From Malania oleifera (lineage: Eukaryota; Streptophyta; Magnoliopsida; Santalales; Ximeniaceae), in assembly GCF_029873635.1 (NCBI RefSeq), contig NC_080422.1, positions 1,716,001-1,780,000 on the forward strand: 64,000 bases of DNA. The letters are read 5' to 3'. Under the pieces are notes generated by a model, which made no database searches, had not been told where the DNA came from, and saw nothing but the letters and a program-made list of their open reading frames with translations. The translations under genes were made by a program, and so were the position numbers. Shown here piece after piece: positions 45,860-57,726 of the stretch (positions are counted from its first letter, which is position 1; each line of letters starts with the position of its first letter).

Positions 45860-46932
45860 ATGGAGCTCAAGGATAGCAACTGGGATAGTAGTTCGGAGGG
45901 GACTGCGAGTGAAGGGTCACCTTCCATGCCTCGGGGTTTGACTAGGCATATTATGCGAGAGATCGGGCGAAGTGTTAGGGGACGGGAATGTCCACGTACA
46001 GTTGCGGGTTGCACCATTGAGAAGTTCACCCGCATGCATCCTTCGAAGTTTACTAAAGGATCCGACCTGATTGTAGCGGAGAACTGGGTGCAAAAGACAG
46101 AAAAGATACTGAAAGTTCTGCATTGCACCGACAAGCAGAAAGTTTTCTATGCTACGTTTCAGTTGGCAAGAGAAGCTGAAAGATGGTGGATGACAGTGGG
46201 TCTACTTGAGGAGCAAATAACTGATTCATCAAGGATGACGTGGGGCCGTTTTAAGGAGGTATTCTTCGAGACATACTTCCCGACTTCCATCCATGACGTA
46301 AAGGCAAACGAGTTCTCGAGTCTGACTCAGGGGACCTTAACAATGCAGAGTTACACAGCTAAATACATCGAGCTGTCTCACTTTGCACCGTGTATGATCT
46401 CAAACGAGTATGAAAAGGCTCGAAGGTTCGAGAAGGGCTAGAGGAAGGACATCCGTAGGCTGGTGGGAATGCTGCAGATTTGGGAGTTTCTTGTTCTGGT
46501 GGATAAAGTCATCGTAGTTGAGGCTGGTCTCTGAGAGGATGAGGTGGCACAGGATTAGAAGAAGAGGCAGGTACCTTCTGGTTCTTAGAATGGTTCTTGT
46601 CAGGGGCGGTGGAAGAAGAGGAACTACGGTTCAGGTGATTGTTAGAGTACGAAACCACAGAGTCCACAAGGGGACCGATTTCACGAGCATTGTATCAGGT
46701 GCCACAAGTGGCATGATGGTGAATGCCAGCTGTTTGGGGGTAACTATTACAACTGTGGCAAAATGGGCCACAAAGCTCGAGACTGTCGTACGCAGATGAC
46801 TGGTACGCCTACATTGAGTCAGAATCGGGGAAATAATCAGGTGCCTTGGGGAAACACAACTCAGGCGAGGGTGTACTCGCTTACTCCAGCCGATGCAGAA
46901 CACGCTAGCAACGTGATGACAGGTACCATGTT
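45860..46932 (+). pseudogene. E3 gag region and start of protease
   Basis: ATGGAGCTC lies one base after an acceptor-like TTTTCAG. The largest preserved stretch covers about 190 residues of the Ty3/gypsy Gag core: TIEKFTRMHPSKFTKGSDLI, ENWVQKTEKILKVLHCT, YATFQLAREAERWW, WGRFKEVFFETYFP. A double zinc-knuckle region follows near 46692-46795 (CHKWHDGEC and YNCGKMGHKARDC). The protease start (VYSLTPADAEH) runs up to the S5 insertion. Fossil with a few breaks. Confidence 0.82.
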
Positions 46933-47063
46933 TGTAGATTAATGGATTGATTCCCAAAAAATAAAATTAATTAATTAATTAATCGGATTAAAAAAGAAAA
47001 AAATAATAATTAAAATTTATTTTTTTATTAATAAAATATATTATTATTAATATAAATTAAATA

Positions 47064-47116
<53 letters not shown>

Positions 47117-47244
47117 TGAAGCCTAGAAGCTTCAGGCTTCTTCTTCTTTTCTTCTTTTCCTTTTTCTTTTCCTTCTTCTTCTTCTTCTTCTTCTTCTTTT
47201 TTTCTTTTCTTTTCTTTCCTTTTTCTTCCCTCCTGCGCAGCTCT

Positions 47245-47341
<97 letters not shown>

Positions 47342-49688
47342 GATTTTGTGGCGGATTTTCGCCCGATCGAAAATCTGAAGATACCACTGGACTCCATTCT
47401 TCGCTGCCGTCATTTCTATTGGAGCAGATCGATGGTAGGAGCAGCGTAGGCGTATTCCCTGGTGTAAGCCATTTTTCCCTTTTTCTTTAATTTCTTGCAA
47501 ATTATAAGCCTAATTGATGAACGAACACCACCACGAGAATCTAAAGATGATTCTCTACAAGTCTAGTAGGATAGAATTCTCGTGGGGGTGTCGGTCCGAA
47601 ACCTCAAATTTGGGGTATGGGAGGTTATTAAGGGGCTTATTTTTAATTAATTAGTATTAATTTAGAAATGTTAAAATATTGAGCATCTGGAGCTGAAGTA
47701 GGATTTTTCGAATTTAGGGCCTAGGTGAGCACCGTGGGTGTAATTTTAGGACCCGTAGGCAAAATTCAGAAAAATTCAGTGGGGGTATTAAATAATAGTT
47801 TAAATATTAATTTGAGGTATATGGAGCCTATGGAAGGCTAGATGAGTACTATTTTGGAGAAATAGATTAATTAACTTGGGGAAAATGCAAATTGCAGGAG
47901 TTGAATTTCGGGCACCAAGGGCATAGGATTTGGGATTCTAGCGAGACTCTCAGTAAGTCAGGTAAGGGGAATAAATTATAACAGTCTTTTTATAAAAATT
48001 ATGGATTGAGAAATATGTGAAAATGGCGTATGTTATTTTACCTAAAATTTGTGTGACATATGATTTATATTGAGAAATGTTTAAATTGAGTTAGATGATT
48101 TACCCTGTGAAATATGTGATACTGAAATGTGTTTTAATATGATAATTGAAATGTGGGAAAATGATGAAAGTGAAATGTGCAAAAAATGTATTCTCTGAGA
48201 AAATGAAGAAAGGTGAAATATGGAAATGTGTTTTGAGAAATATTGAGTAATTTTGAAATAAGATATGTATATGATAGTATAAGATGAGATGAATTATGAA
48301 CTGAGAAAATATCATTTAAATGATGAAATATGTTGAAAATACTGATATTGAAATGTGAATATGTAAAATGAAAATATTGCAATATTAATTCTGCAATATG
48401 AAAATGAGAAATGTGGAAATACGTGAAATATGAATGATAAAATGCCAATACCGTATAATGATTCCGGGTATGTGGTGGTAAACCCTGTTGGATGGTTATG
48501 ATTTTGAGCACGGTACCGTTGCTAGTGGTGTTAGTGCAACCACACGGACTCTTGGAGAGTGTGGTGTGATAGTCGACTGTGCCATTGTGTAGGGTTGTTG
48601 GGCCCCCTAAGTCCCGATCAAGGTCATAGGCCAGCCAGTCGTACTACAAACGCGATATGTGATATGATATTTGATCTAACCGAGTTGGCCAACCGCGGTT
48701 AGATCCAACCTTTGGGCCGCACAACCTTGACCATGGGGGGAAGCATGGCGTGGATAGAAAGATCCTTAGGGTGGCCATGAGTTACAGACACGATGTTGGT
48801 ATTTGATACCAAGGATACTCATGAGCCGGAAAGTAAAATGAAAATGGAAGGTGAAAGAATGATAAAATTGGCTAAAATGAGAAATGAAAGAAAGAATGGA
48901 AATTGAGAAATAAAGAATGGTAAAATTGAGAAATGGAACCGTGTGAGTTGATAATATACATATTTGAGGCGAAGTGAAACTCTTTTCCTGAGGGCTTGCT
49001 GAGTAAGGTGAGTGCCCTGATAGGTATCAGATATGGCCATACGTGGTTGCATAACATGTTAGGGCAGAGGGAAGCTACCTGTATAGGCGAGTAATCTTCC
49101 CTATTCTCAGGAACTTCGTGGTAAATATGTGTTGGAAATTATTGAATTTGAGAAATGATTTTAAAGCTTATAAAAGCTTGTGTTGTATATCTATATGATT
49201 ATGAGAATGTGTATATCAGTATATTTTCTCAGATGAAATGATGATTTGAAAAGTAAAGTGTATTATAATTGAACTCATATGGCCACACATTGTAAATAAT
49301 TTATTCCTTCTTACTGAGATATGTCTCACCTAATTTATCTAAATTTTTTAGGGAACAGAGACCGGCCAGGTGATAAAGCTCCGTGATAGTAGGGAGCTGG
49401 AACCCTGATCTACAGGGTGAGTTTGGATTAGGGTTGGATTGTTTTTGGGTATGAGATAGTATTGTGTATATGTGTATATTGATACTCTGGGTATTGTATT
49501 CTGACTGATATATATATACTGTCTTCTGTTGTTAGGTTGTATAATAAAATACTTTTTACCTAGTACCCAATGCGGGTCGAGTCGTATGAATGATAGTAGG
49601 ATTCTTGACATGACCGATTTGTGGGTGTTGTGGATGACGTGTAATTATTTATTATTGAAAAAAAATGTACGAAAATTGCGGCGTCACA
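46933..49688 (+). mobile_element. S5: gypsy solo LTR inside E3, without palindrome array
   Basis: A 2.76-kb LTR from TGTAGATTAATGG to GCGGCGTCACA, between identical ATGTT duplications (46928-46932 and 49689-49693). Instead of TCGTCGACGA repeats its 5' part has an ATT microsatellite (47067-47115), a CTT-rich stretch and CT runs. It carries two blocks that other families have singly: the GCACGGTACCGTTGCTA plus GGGCCGCACAACC block (48508-48725, as in S1, S4, F1) and the GAGGGCTTGCTGAGTAAGG block (48990, as in S2, S3, E5). The conserved CTTACTGAGATATGTCTCA block is at about 49310 and an acceptor-like TTTTTTAG ends at 49351. Confidence 0.88.
47067..47340. repeat. ATT, CTT and CT microsatellite cluster in S5
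   Basis: An ATT run (47067-47115), a TTC/TTTTC-rich stretch (47140-47228) and two CT runs (47249-47292 and 47303-47338) follow each other. All long open frames on the minus strand here (poly-Lys, Arg-Glu, poly-Asn) are translations of these repeats and not genes. Confidence 0.95.
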
Positions 49689-49693
49689 ATGTT

Positions 49694-51917
49694 ACTGCTT
49701 TCAAATAAATTTGTTGTCTTATTCGGTTCAGGAGCAACCCACTCCTTTATATCTGCAAATTTTGTGAAATTGTATGGGGCTGAAACCCAAGTGATGGATG
49801 AGGGGTTGTCTGTGGCTACACTGTCTGGGAGTGTGTTGATCTGTAGGAAGATGTTAGATAACTGCCCAGTAGTAATTCAGCGAAGGTCGCTACCAGTGAA
49901 TTTGGCAATATACGACATGTAAGGGTTTGATGTTATACTGGGGATGGATTGGTTATCCTCCAGTTTTGCGGGGATTGGCAGTTGTAGGAAAGTGGTGGTG
50001 TTCAAACCTCCTAAGGAGCAGAAATATGAGTTCGTAGGATCGTGTGTGCATTCGACGCCACAGATTCTATTAGCTATACAGGCAAGAAGGTTACTCTTGG
50101 ACGGTTGTCAGGAGCACCTAGCTTGTGTGAAGGAACCACCTCAGGATTATCTGAAACTTGAAGATATCCGAGAGGTTAACAAATTTATGGATGTATTCCC
50201 GAAAGACTTACTCAATTTACCTCCTGATCGAGAGGTGGAGTTTGCTATTGAATTGCTGCCAAGAAAGGCACCGATTTCTAAATCTCCCTATTGAATGGTT
50301 CTAGCTGAACTTAGAGAGTTAAAAGAGTAGTTGCAGGAACTACTGGATAAGGGCTTTATTAGACCTAGTGTTTCGCCCTGGGGAACTCCAGTATTGTTCG
50401 TGAAGAAGAATGATGGGTCAAGAGAATGTGCATTGACTATCGTGAGATTAACAAGGTAATAGTGAAGAAACAATACACGTTACCTCGTATAAATGATTTA
50501 TTTGACCAGCTGCAGAGAACACAGGTCTTTTCAAAGATTAATTTATGAACAGAGTATCATCAAGTGAAAATTAGGACTGAGGATGTTGAGAAGACTGCTT
50601 TCCAAACCAGATATGGTCACTACGAGTTCCTGGTCATGCCATATAGGTTGACTAATGCTCCAGCTGTATTTATGGACCTAATGAACTGAGTTTTCCATGA
50701 ATACCTAGATTAGTTCATAGTGGTATTCATCAAAGATATTCTGGTATATTCTAGGAGTCCAAAAGAGCACGATGACCATCTGAGGTTGGTACTTTAGGTA
50801 CTACGGGAAAAGAAATTGTATGCCAAGCTGAAGATATATGAGTTCTGGTTGAAGCAGGTTACATTTCTTAGCCATGTCATGTCAGTAGGTGGTATCTTAG
50901 TTGATCCAGGTAAGATTGAAGTAGTGGTTGATTGGATGAAACCAAAGAGCGTGCAAGATGTTCGAAGTTTCTTAGGACTGGCTGGGTTGTACCGGCGATT
51001 CGTGGAGCGATTATCTAAGTTATCTGGCCCCTCTGACATGGTTAACGAGTAAGGATGTGAGATTTGATTGGATAGACGAGTACAAGTAGAGTTTCTAGGA
51101 ATTGAAACATCGACTGGTCACTGCTCTGGTTTTAACCATCCCATCTGGGGACAGTGGTTTTATGATTTACAGCGACGCGTCTCTGAAGGGTTTGGGATGT
51201 GTGCTGATGCAACAGGGGAAAGTAATTGCTTATGCTTCTTAGCAACTCAAGGAGTACAAGAAGAATTACCCCACGCATGATATGGAGTTGGCGGCAGTGG
51301 TATTTGCGTTGAAGATCTAGAGACACTACTTGTACAGTGAACAGTGTGAGATCTTCACGGACCACAAGAGCTTCAAATACGTTTTCATGCAAAAGGAGTT
51401 AAACATGAGGTAGAGAAGGTGGCTGGAACTGATCAAGGACTACGATTGCACCATTAGCTATCATTTGGGGAAAGCTAATGTGGTAGTTGTTGCTTAAGAC
51501 GGAAGTCAAAGCATGCGTTAGTATCTGCAGTAGTAGGTCAGCATCATATCAGACGGGATTCAGAGAGTCTTGGCGCAGAATTTGTGAATGGTAATCATCA
51601 GGCTTTCATTGCTAGCTTGATGATCCAACTGACATTATTAGACAGGATTAAAGTCGCGTGGGCTAATGATGAAAAGTTAGTCGAGGTTATAGAAAAGGTG
51701 CAGCAGGGACTGGCTGCAGATTTTAACATCTCTGAGGGACGTATATTGAGTTTTGGAACCAGACTGTGTGTTCCAAATAACGAGGAGATAAGGAGGACGA
51801 TTTTGGATGAGGCGCATCGTTCTTTGTATACTGTACATCTGGGTAGCACGAAGATGTATTGGGATTTGCGCGAATCTATCTGGTGGAGTGGCATAAAAAG
51901 GGAGATTGCTCGATTTC
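49694..51917 (+). pseudogene. E3 protease to integrase N-terminus
   Basis: Protease about 49700-49990 (FGSGATHSFISANFVKLYG). RT from about 50300, with the GDPR-like linker DREVEFAIELLP before it and polymerase segments to 50770. The connection domain is near 50840-51030 ([35 protein letters not shown]), followed by the RNase H region. The integrase zinc-binding part is about 51690-51917 (RTILDEAHRSLYTVHLGST). Fossil with many breaks; ends against E4. Confidence 0.82.
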
Positions 51918-54900
51918 TGATGCCCAAATGCTCCAAATCAAAATTCTAATCCGAAAATATTGTAGAGAATCTTCCCATGAGTAATGTGGCGGCTTCCGAT
52001 CATCAAATCGGTGAGAATCGAAATCGAAAATCTAGAGAGAAGTTAGAAAAACTAAGCTAAAGAGAGAAAATGTGAAAAAAAAATTAACTTTTCCTCGCTG
52101 AATCCCGATTTTGGCCTATATATAGAGTGTTGTCTACGTGGCCTCGTCGACGAGACACGTGGGCTCGTCGACAAACCTAAGAAGGAAGTTCATCAACGAA
52201 GGCTATGAGTTTGTCGACGAGCCCGCATATCCTCAAACCTGCTCTCAGTTTCTCTTTGTCGGCGAGACACGTGTCCTCGTCGACGTTCCCAAGAAAGCCA
52301 CTCTTTAATAAATATTCTGCGTTTGTCAACAAGACCCTGTTGAGCCCCCTTAGAAAAAAAAATTTTCTTTCTTTTCCTTTATTATTTAATTGCTATAATT
52401 CTCTGGGTCTCTACATTCTCCCTTCCTTAAAAAAATTTTGTCCTCGAAATTTGCTATCCATACTATACATCATCCTCTGAGGAAAAATTTGCTACTTATC
52501 TTACTAACTACCCTCACTTATGGCGGAGTAATACCATGGTTACATATACGGTTCTGAGAGATTACAAATAACAGAACAAAATTCTCCCATAACCAACTAA
52601 AATAGAAACTAATACATGTATTGAGTAACCTACAAAAGAAATGTTACTTAGTTACCTGATTTTTCCTGAATACTAATGGTCCTCACTGAATAGGTGCAGG
52701 TATTTCTATCGTATTTGCTCCTCGAGCTCCCATGAAGCTTCTTCCACTGTGTGATTCCTCCACAGGACTTTTACTAATGGAATGTTCTTACTGCACAATT
52801 CCTATTCTTTTCTATCCAGAATCTGCACTAGTGTTTCCTTATATGCCAAAGTATTACTAAGTTCTATCAATACATAGTTGATCACGTGGGGGAGGGGGGA
52901 TCTTCTTAACATGGAAATATGAAATACATCGTGTATTATGGATAAAGTTGGTGGTAAAGCTAACTAATAGGCAACTGACCCCACTCTCTCAAGTATCTTA
53001 AATGGGCTAATAAACCTAGGGCTCAACTTACCTTTCCTTTTAAACTTCATAGCTCCTTTTAGCGGTACTATTTTCAAAAACACATGATCTCCTCTATCAA
53101 ACTCCAATTTCGATGGCGAGTATTAGTGTAACTTTTATGCCGATTATGAGTTGCACTAATTCTATCTTTGATAAGTGGGACTTTATCATATGCCTGCTGC
53201 ACTAACTCTGGTCCCAAAACTCGCCTCTTACCCATCTCATCCTAGTATAATGGAGAATGACACCTCCTACCATATAAAGCCTCATAAGGTGTCATGTCGA
53301 TGCTAGCCTGATAGCTGTTATTATACGCAAACTCAACTAGTGGCATATATTGGGTCCAACTACCCCCGAAGTCTAGCACACATGCACGTAGCATATCCTC
53401 AAGGATATGGATCGTCCTCTTTGTCTGCCCATCAATCTAAGGATGAAATGTCGTGCTAAATGATAATTGAGACCCCAGAGGCTCTTGCAAGCTCTTCCAA
53501 AACCGTGACGTGAAACATGAGTCTCGGTCTGATACTATAGACACTAGCACACCATATGATCGTATTATCTCTTGAATATATAATTCTACCAGCCTGTCCA
53601 AGGAGTAATTGACTTTGATAGGGATAAAGTGGGCAGTCTTTGTCAACTGGTCAACAATCACCCAAAAGACATTTTGTCCACATGGCGCCAATGGTAATCC
53701 TATGAAGAAATCAATGGATATATAGTCCCACTTCCACTTAAGAATATGGAGTGGCTGCAACTGTCCTATCAGCCTCTGGTGCTCAGCCTTCACCTACTGG
53801 CACGTCAAACAATGCTCCACGAATTCGGCTACCTCCCTCTTCATGCCGCTCCACCAAAATGATTCTCGAAGATCGTGATACATTTTAGTGCTGCCAGGAT
53901 GTACTGTGTATAGGGATCTGTGAGCTTCCTCTAGGATCGTTCTTCTGATATCCACATCTGCAAGCACGCACAACCTAATATGGAACCTCAGAGTTCCGTC
54001 ATCTAAAATACTAAATTCCTCTCCCTATCCATCCTACACTTTAGCTATCAACTCCACTAATTCTGCACCATCCCTCTGAGCAGCTTTAATCCTCTCCTGT
54101 AGAGTAGGCTATACCACTAAGTTGGAAATAAAGGCTTGAGGATCACTCTCTACTAGCTCCACATCAAGCCTCTCCAAGTCCATCTGGATCAGGTGCTAAA
54201 TTACTGCTGTTAACTGTGCTGTTCCCCTTGATTTTTGGCTCAGAGCATCAGCTACCACATTTTCCTTCCCTGGGTGGTAATTGATAGTACAATCGTAATC
54301 CTTAATAAGTTCCAACCATCACCTCTGCTTCATATTCAATTCCTTCTAAATGAAGAAGTACTTTAAAATTTTATGGTCTGAAAATATTTCACATCTCTCT
54401 TCGTACAAATAATGCCTCCAAATTTTCAATACATGAACCACTGTAGCCAATTCTAGATCATAGGTAGGATAATTCTTTTCATATTCTTTCAATTGTCTGA
54501 AGGCATGCGCTATAACTCTGCCTTGTTGCATCAATACACATCCGAGCCCTTTCGAGGATGCATCACTGTAGATCACATAACCATCACCTCTTGATCGAAT
54601 GGTCAATACAGGTGCAGTAACGAGCCTCTGCTTCAATTCCTAGAAGCTCTGCTCACAAATGCCATTCCATTCAAACCTAACATTCTTCCTGGTTAGTGGC
54701 TTCAAAGGCCTTAACAATCCTGAGAATCCCTCTACAAACCGACGGTAATATCCCGCCAGTCCCAAGAAACTTCTAATTTCTTGAATGTTCCTCAGCCTAA
54801 CCCAATTCACCACTGCCTTTATCTTCCTAGGATCTACTGAGATTCCATCTCCTGATATAACATGCCCCAATAACGTAACTTTCTCTAACTAGAATTCACA

Positions 54901-55025
54901 TTTACTAAACTTGGCATACGATTCCTTTTCCCTAAACGTCTGAAGTACTAGCCTTAAGTGCGTCTCATGCTCCTTAAAACTCCTCGAGTAGACCAGCATG
55001 TCATCAATGAAAACCACAATGAACT
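51918..55025 (-). mobile_element. E4: Ty3/gypsy chromovirus, partial, minus strand, broken
   Basis: Minus-strand element represented by part of its 3' LTR (52415-51918), polypurine tract (52428-52416), chromodomain-like tail and integrase (about 53110-52690 and 54060-53130), RNase H (54636-54230) and the C-terminal part of RT (to 55020). At 55026 gypsy element E5 is inserted; the rest of E4 would be expected beyond E5 and C3, outside the window. The LTR part has a TCGTCGACGA-like array (52330-52130) and a TATA-like CTATATATAG (52117). Integrase segments such as FSTTFHP and [20 protein letters not shown], and RNase H segments such as [19 protein letters not shown], identify it. Many breaks. 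Confidence 0.82.
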
Positions 55026-57339
55026 TGTAACGACCCAAAAAATTTTGACTATTTAAAATAATAAGAAAGATAATAAAAGGGAAAAAAAAAAAAGAAAAAT
55101 AGGAGAAAAGGGAAAAGAAATTGGAAAAGGAAATAAGCAGGCACTCGTCAACGGGTTGAATTTTCTCGTCGATGAGTAGTCTTCAAAGCCTCGTCATCAA
55201 GTATGCATGTCTCGTCGATGAGAGTTTATCGAGAGAGGGTTTTGAATACCTGAATTTTGTCGACGAGCTTTCGGGCTCGTCCACGAGTGGTGTTCTTAGG
55301 TTCGTCGACGAGTCTAGACGTCTCGTGGACGAGGCCACGTGACAAGTTGCTTATAAATAGGAAAAATCAGATTTCAGTGAAGGAAATTTGTTTCTTTTCA
55401 CTTTCTCTCTCTAAGCCACGACTCCTCTGCCTTCTTTCTTCGATTTTGGGCCGGATTTAGTTCGGTTCAACGATCGGAAGCTACGACGAGACTCCTGGGA
55501 AGATTCTCTCCATCATAGGCGGAGCGGATTTTCGATTTGAGAAGTTTAGGAAACATCCTAAAACTAGGGTAAGTGAAATAATTTAAGGTATTAATATTAT
55601 TTTGCTGTATTTGGAGCTTAGGAAGTATTATAAGGGTGTTTTACTAAGATTTGAGGAATTTAGAATTTTTGGAATATAGGGTCTTGTTTTGTCGATTTTA
55701 GGCAAGAATTCTGAGGAGCAGGTAAGGGGAAATATTTTATAATAGCTTTTAAATAATTTTAAAAGACTAATTTCGTGTATAATTTCTACATATTCAGATA
55801 TAGTTTTTCTGAAACATGCTAGTATTGAAAATATTGATTTTATATATATTATATGGGGGGAAATCGGGTGGTTGAAACCATTCTTGTTAATTAAATGATT
55901 GTGAGCATTGTGGAAAGTTGAATCACTGAGATTGCCAATAGTGTTTGGCTGTGATTTCTACCTGGTTGATTTTGCTGGTTAATTTCAGATACTGGACGAT
56001 TATGTATACTGTGGTAATTGTGTGGATGTGATTGATTAGTCAGGTTGTTTATTGATTTGTGTTGTGGTTCATGTAAACTATGATATAATGTTGACAGTGG
56101 TATAAGGAGGTCGTTATATCGTACTTGGTATAACCGTCATATAACATTGGCAGTGGTATGAGGAGGTCATTATATGAGCGTTTATATTGGGAGGTAAACA
56201 TTGGCAGTGGTATGAGGAGGTTGTTTACCTATTTACCATGAACAGAGTGTTTGTTTTGTAACCTATGTGGTTTGATTAGTCCTGGATGGACCAGTCATGT
56301 GTGGATATATATGCTGTGTGATTGATTAGTCCTGTGTGGACATATATGTTGTGTGATTGATTTGTCCTTTGTGGACCAATCCTATATGGACAAGTATGTT
56401 GTAACTGATAGTCCTGTGTGGACGTGTATGATGTGTGTGTTAGTAGTCCTGTGTGGACGATTACATGTTGCGTGGATCTAGTATGATTGAAGACTGTATG
56501 TTTATCTTGTGTGGATTGATTGTGATATGTTTATATGTGTGGAGTTCTCTGAAACGAATATGGTTGTCTACATGTGACCTTAATTAATTAGGTATCTTGG
56601 GTAAAGTAGATTACTCCACCCGAGGGCTTGCTGAGGAAGGCGAGTACTCTAATAATCGTTTGTGGACACCAGAGTAGAGGGAAGCCACATGTATGGGCGG
56701 GTGACTTTCCCTATTCTCGGTAACTTTACCTGGATACATAACCCAAGAGCTTACTAAGGAAGGTGAGTGCTTTGGTGTTAGCACTAGAGTAGAGGGAATC
56801 TAGTTGTATGGTTGGGTAAACTTCCCTATTCTCGGGAATTATGAGTAAAATATAAATGAATGTGGGCACGTGATTGGATATTAAATACATTGATCATGGT
56901 GTGATTATGAGCGTGCTATTTTGGCTACTAGTGGATTGTGAACAGTTGTATGGATATTTTAATTATATATTAAACACTTCAGCCACACAATGTTATAAAC
57001 TATTTCTTCCTTACTGAGAGGTGTCTCACCCCGTCGTTGATTAAATCTTTTCAGGTTATCCAAGCAATTGAGCTTAGATAGCTCCAGGGCGGGGTAGTTT
57101 TGTGAGTGATACCCGAACGGTTATGTTTTAATTTTTATGTTTTATATATTTTATTCAAGTTTCTGTAATATAAAGAATGTGGTTGTAATTATTATGGATT
57201 TGTGTGTGTAAATATAGAACTCTAGTATATTATGTTTGAGGTTATTTTTATTATTTTCGTTACATGAATGGTATAAGAGACGCGTGTTGGTCTCATAGCT
57301 CTCTGGGCCCTACATACATGGCCGGTCCGGGGTGTTACA
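55026..57339 (+). repeat. E5 5' LTR
   Basis: 2.3-kb LTR, TGTAACGACCC to GGGGTGTTACA. Palindrome array 55144-55335; TATAAAT at 55352; donor-like GTAAG sites near 55569 and 55722; three copies of a GGCAGTGGTATGAGGAGGT-type unit (56092-56222); a run of GTCCTGTGTGGAC-type units (56278-56460); the GAGGGCTTGCTGAGGAAGG block (56621); conserved CTTACTGAGAGGTGTCTCA from about 57010; acceptor-like TTTTCAG ending at 57054. Confidence 0.88.
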
Positions 57340-57341
57340 GT

Positions 57342-57353
57342 TGGTATCAGAGC
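57342..57353 (+). other. E5 primer-binding site (tRNA-Met type)
   Basis: Exact TGGTATCAGAGC, 2 nt after the 5' LTR. Confidence 0.9.
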
Positions 57354-57726
57354 ATAACGGTCTAGTGGACTTTAGGAGGATTAATACCTGAGCATAGGTT
57401 TGAGTTGAATAAGGGTAGGAATGGGTAGATTAGGGTGATGACAAGAGTTGAGTTTGTTTTTTAGCTTGGAGGCAAAGATCCCTTGATGGACTTTTGTGAT
57501 TTTCTAAATCAGTCGACGGTTTCAAAAAACCACGGTAAATCCATCGACGGTGATGTTTCCTAGTAGAGGAACTGAAATTTGGAATTTAGATTTGAAGGTT
57601 AATATGATTGTAGATTAGATACTAATGGCGGATATGGATATTGAAATAATTATCTATTATATGATTATGTCAGATATAATAAGATGTAGAGATTCTAAAT
57701 TGCCTCTGTTGTATATTTATATTTAG

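Larger units (their letters stand above)
43588..51917 (+). mobile_element. E3: Ty3/gypsy chromovirus, incomplete, broken
   Basis: A plus-strand element close to E1. Parts: 5' LTR 43588-45531, primer site at 45535, gag from 45860 to about 46800, protease (interrupted by solo LTR S5 at 46933-49688), RT about 50300-51060, RNase H to about 51480, and the N-terminal part of integrase to 51917, where minus-strand element E4 begins. No 3' LTR is present in the window, so the age cannot be read from LTR divergence. The coding region is a fossil with ten or more breaks, although its gag is the best preserved of the gypsy copies here. Confidence 0.85.

Noticed and set aside
47028-47500. Three long minus-strand ORFs rich in Lys, Arg-Glu and Asn
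   Set aside because: Direct translations of CT, CTT and ATT microsatellites in solo LTR S5.
51918-51945. Short C-terminal extension after the E3 integrase frame as a fusion protein
   Set aside because: The added residues are antisense LTR of E4; a chance read-through across an element junction.
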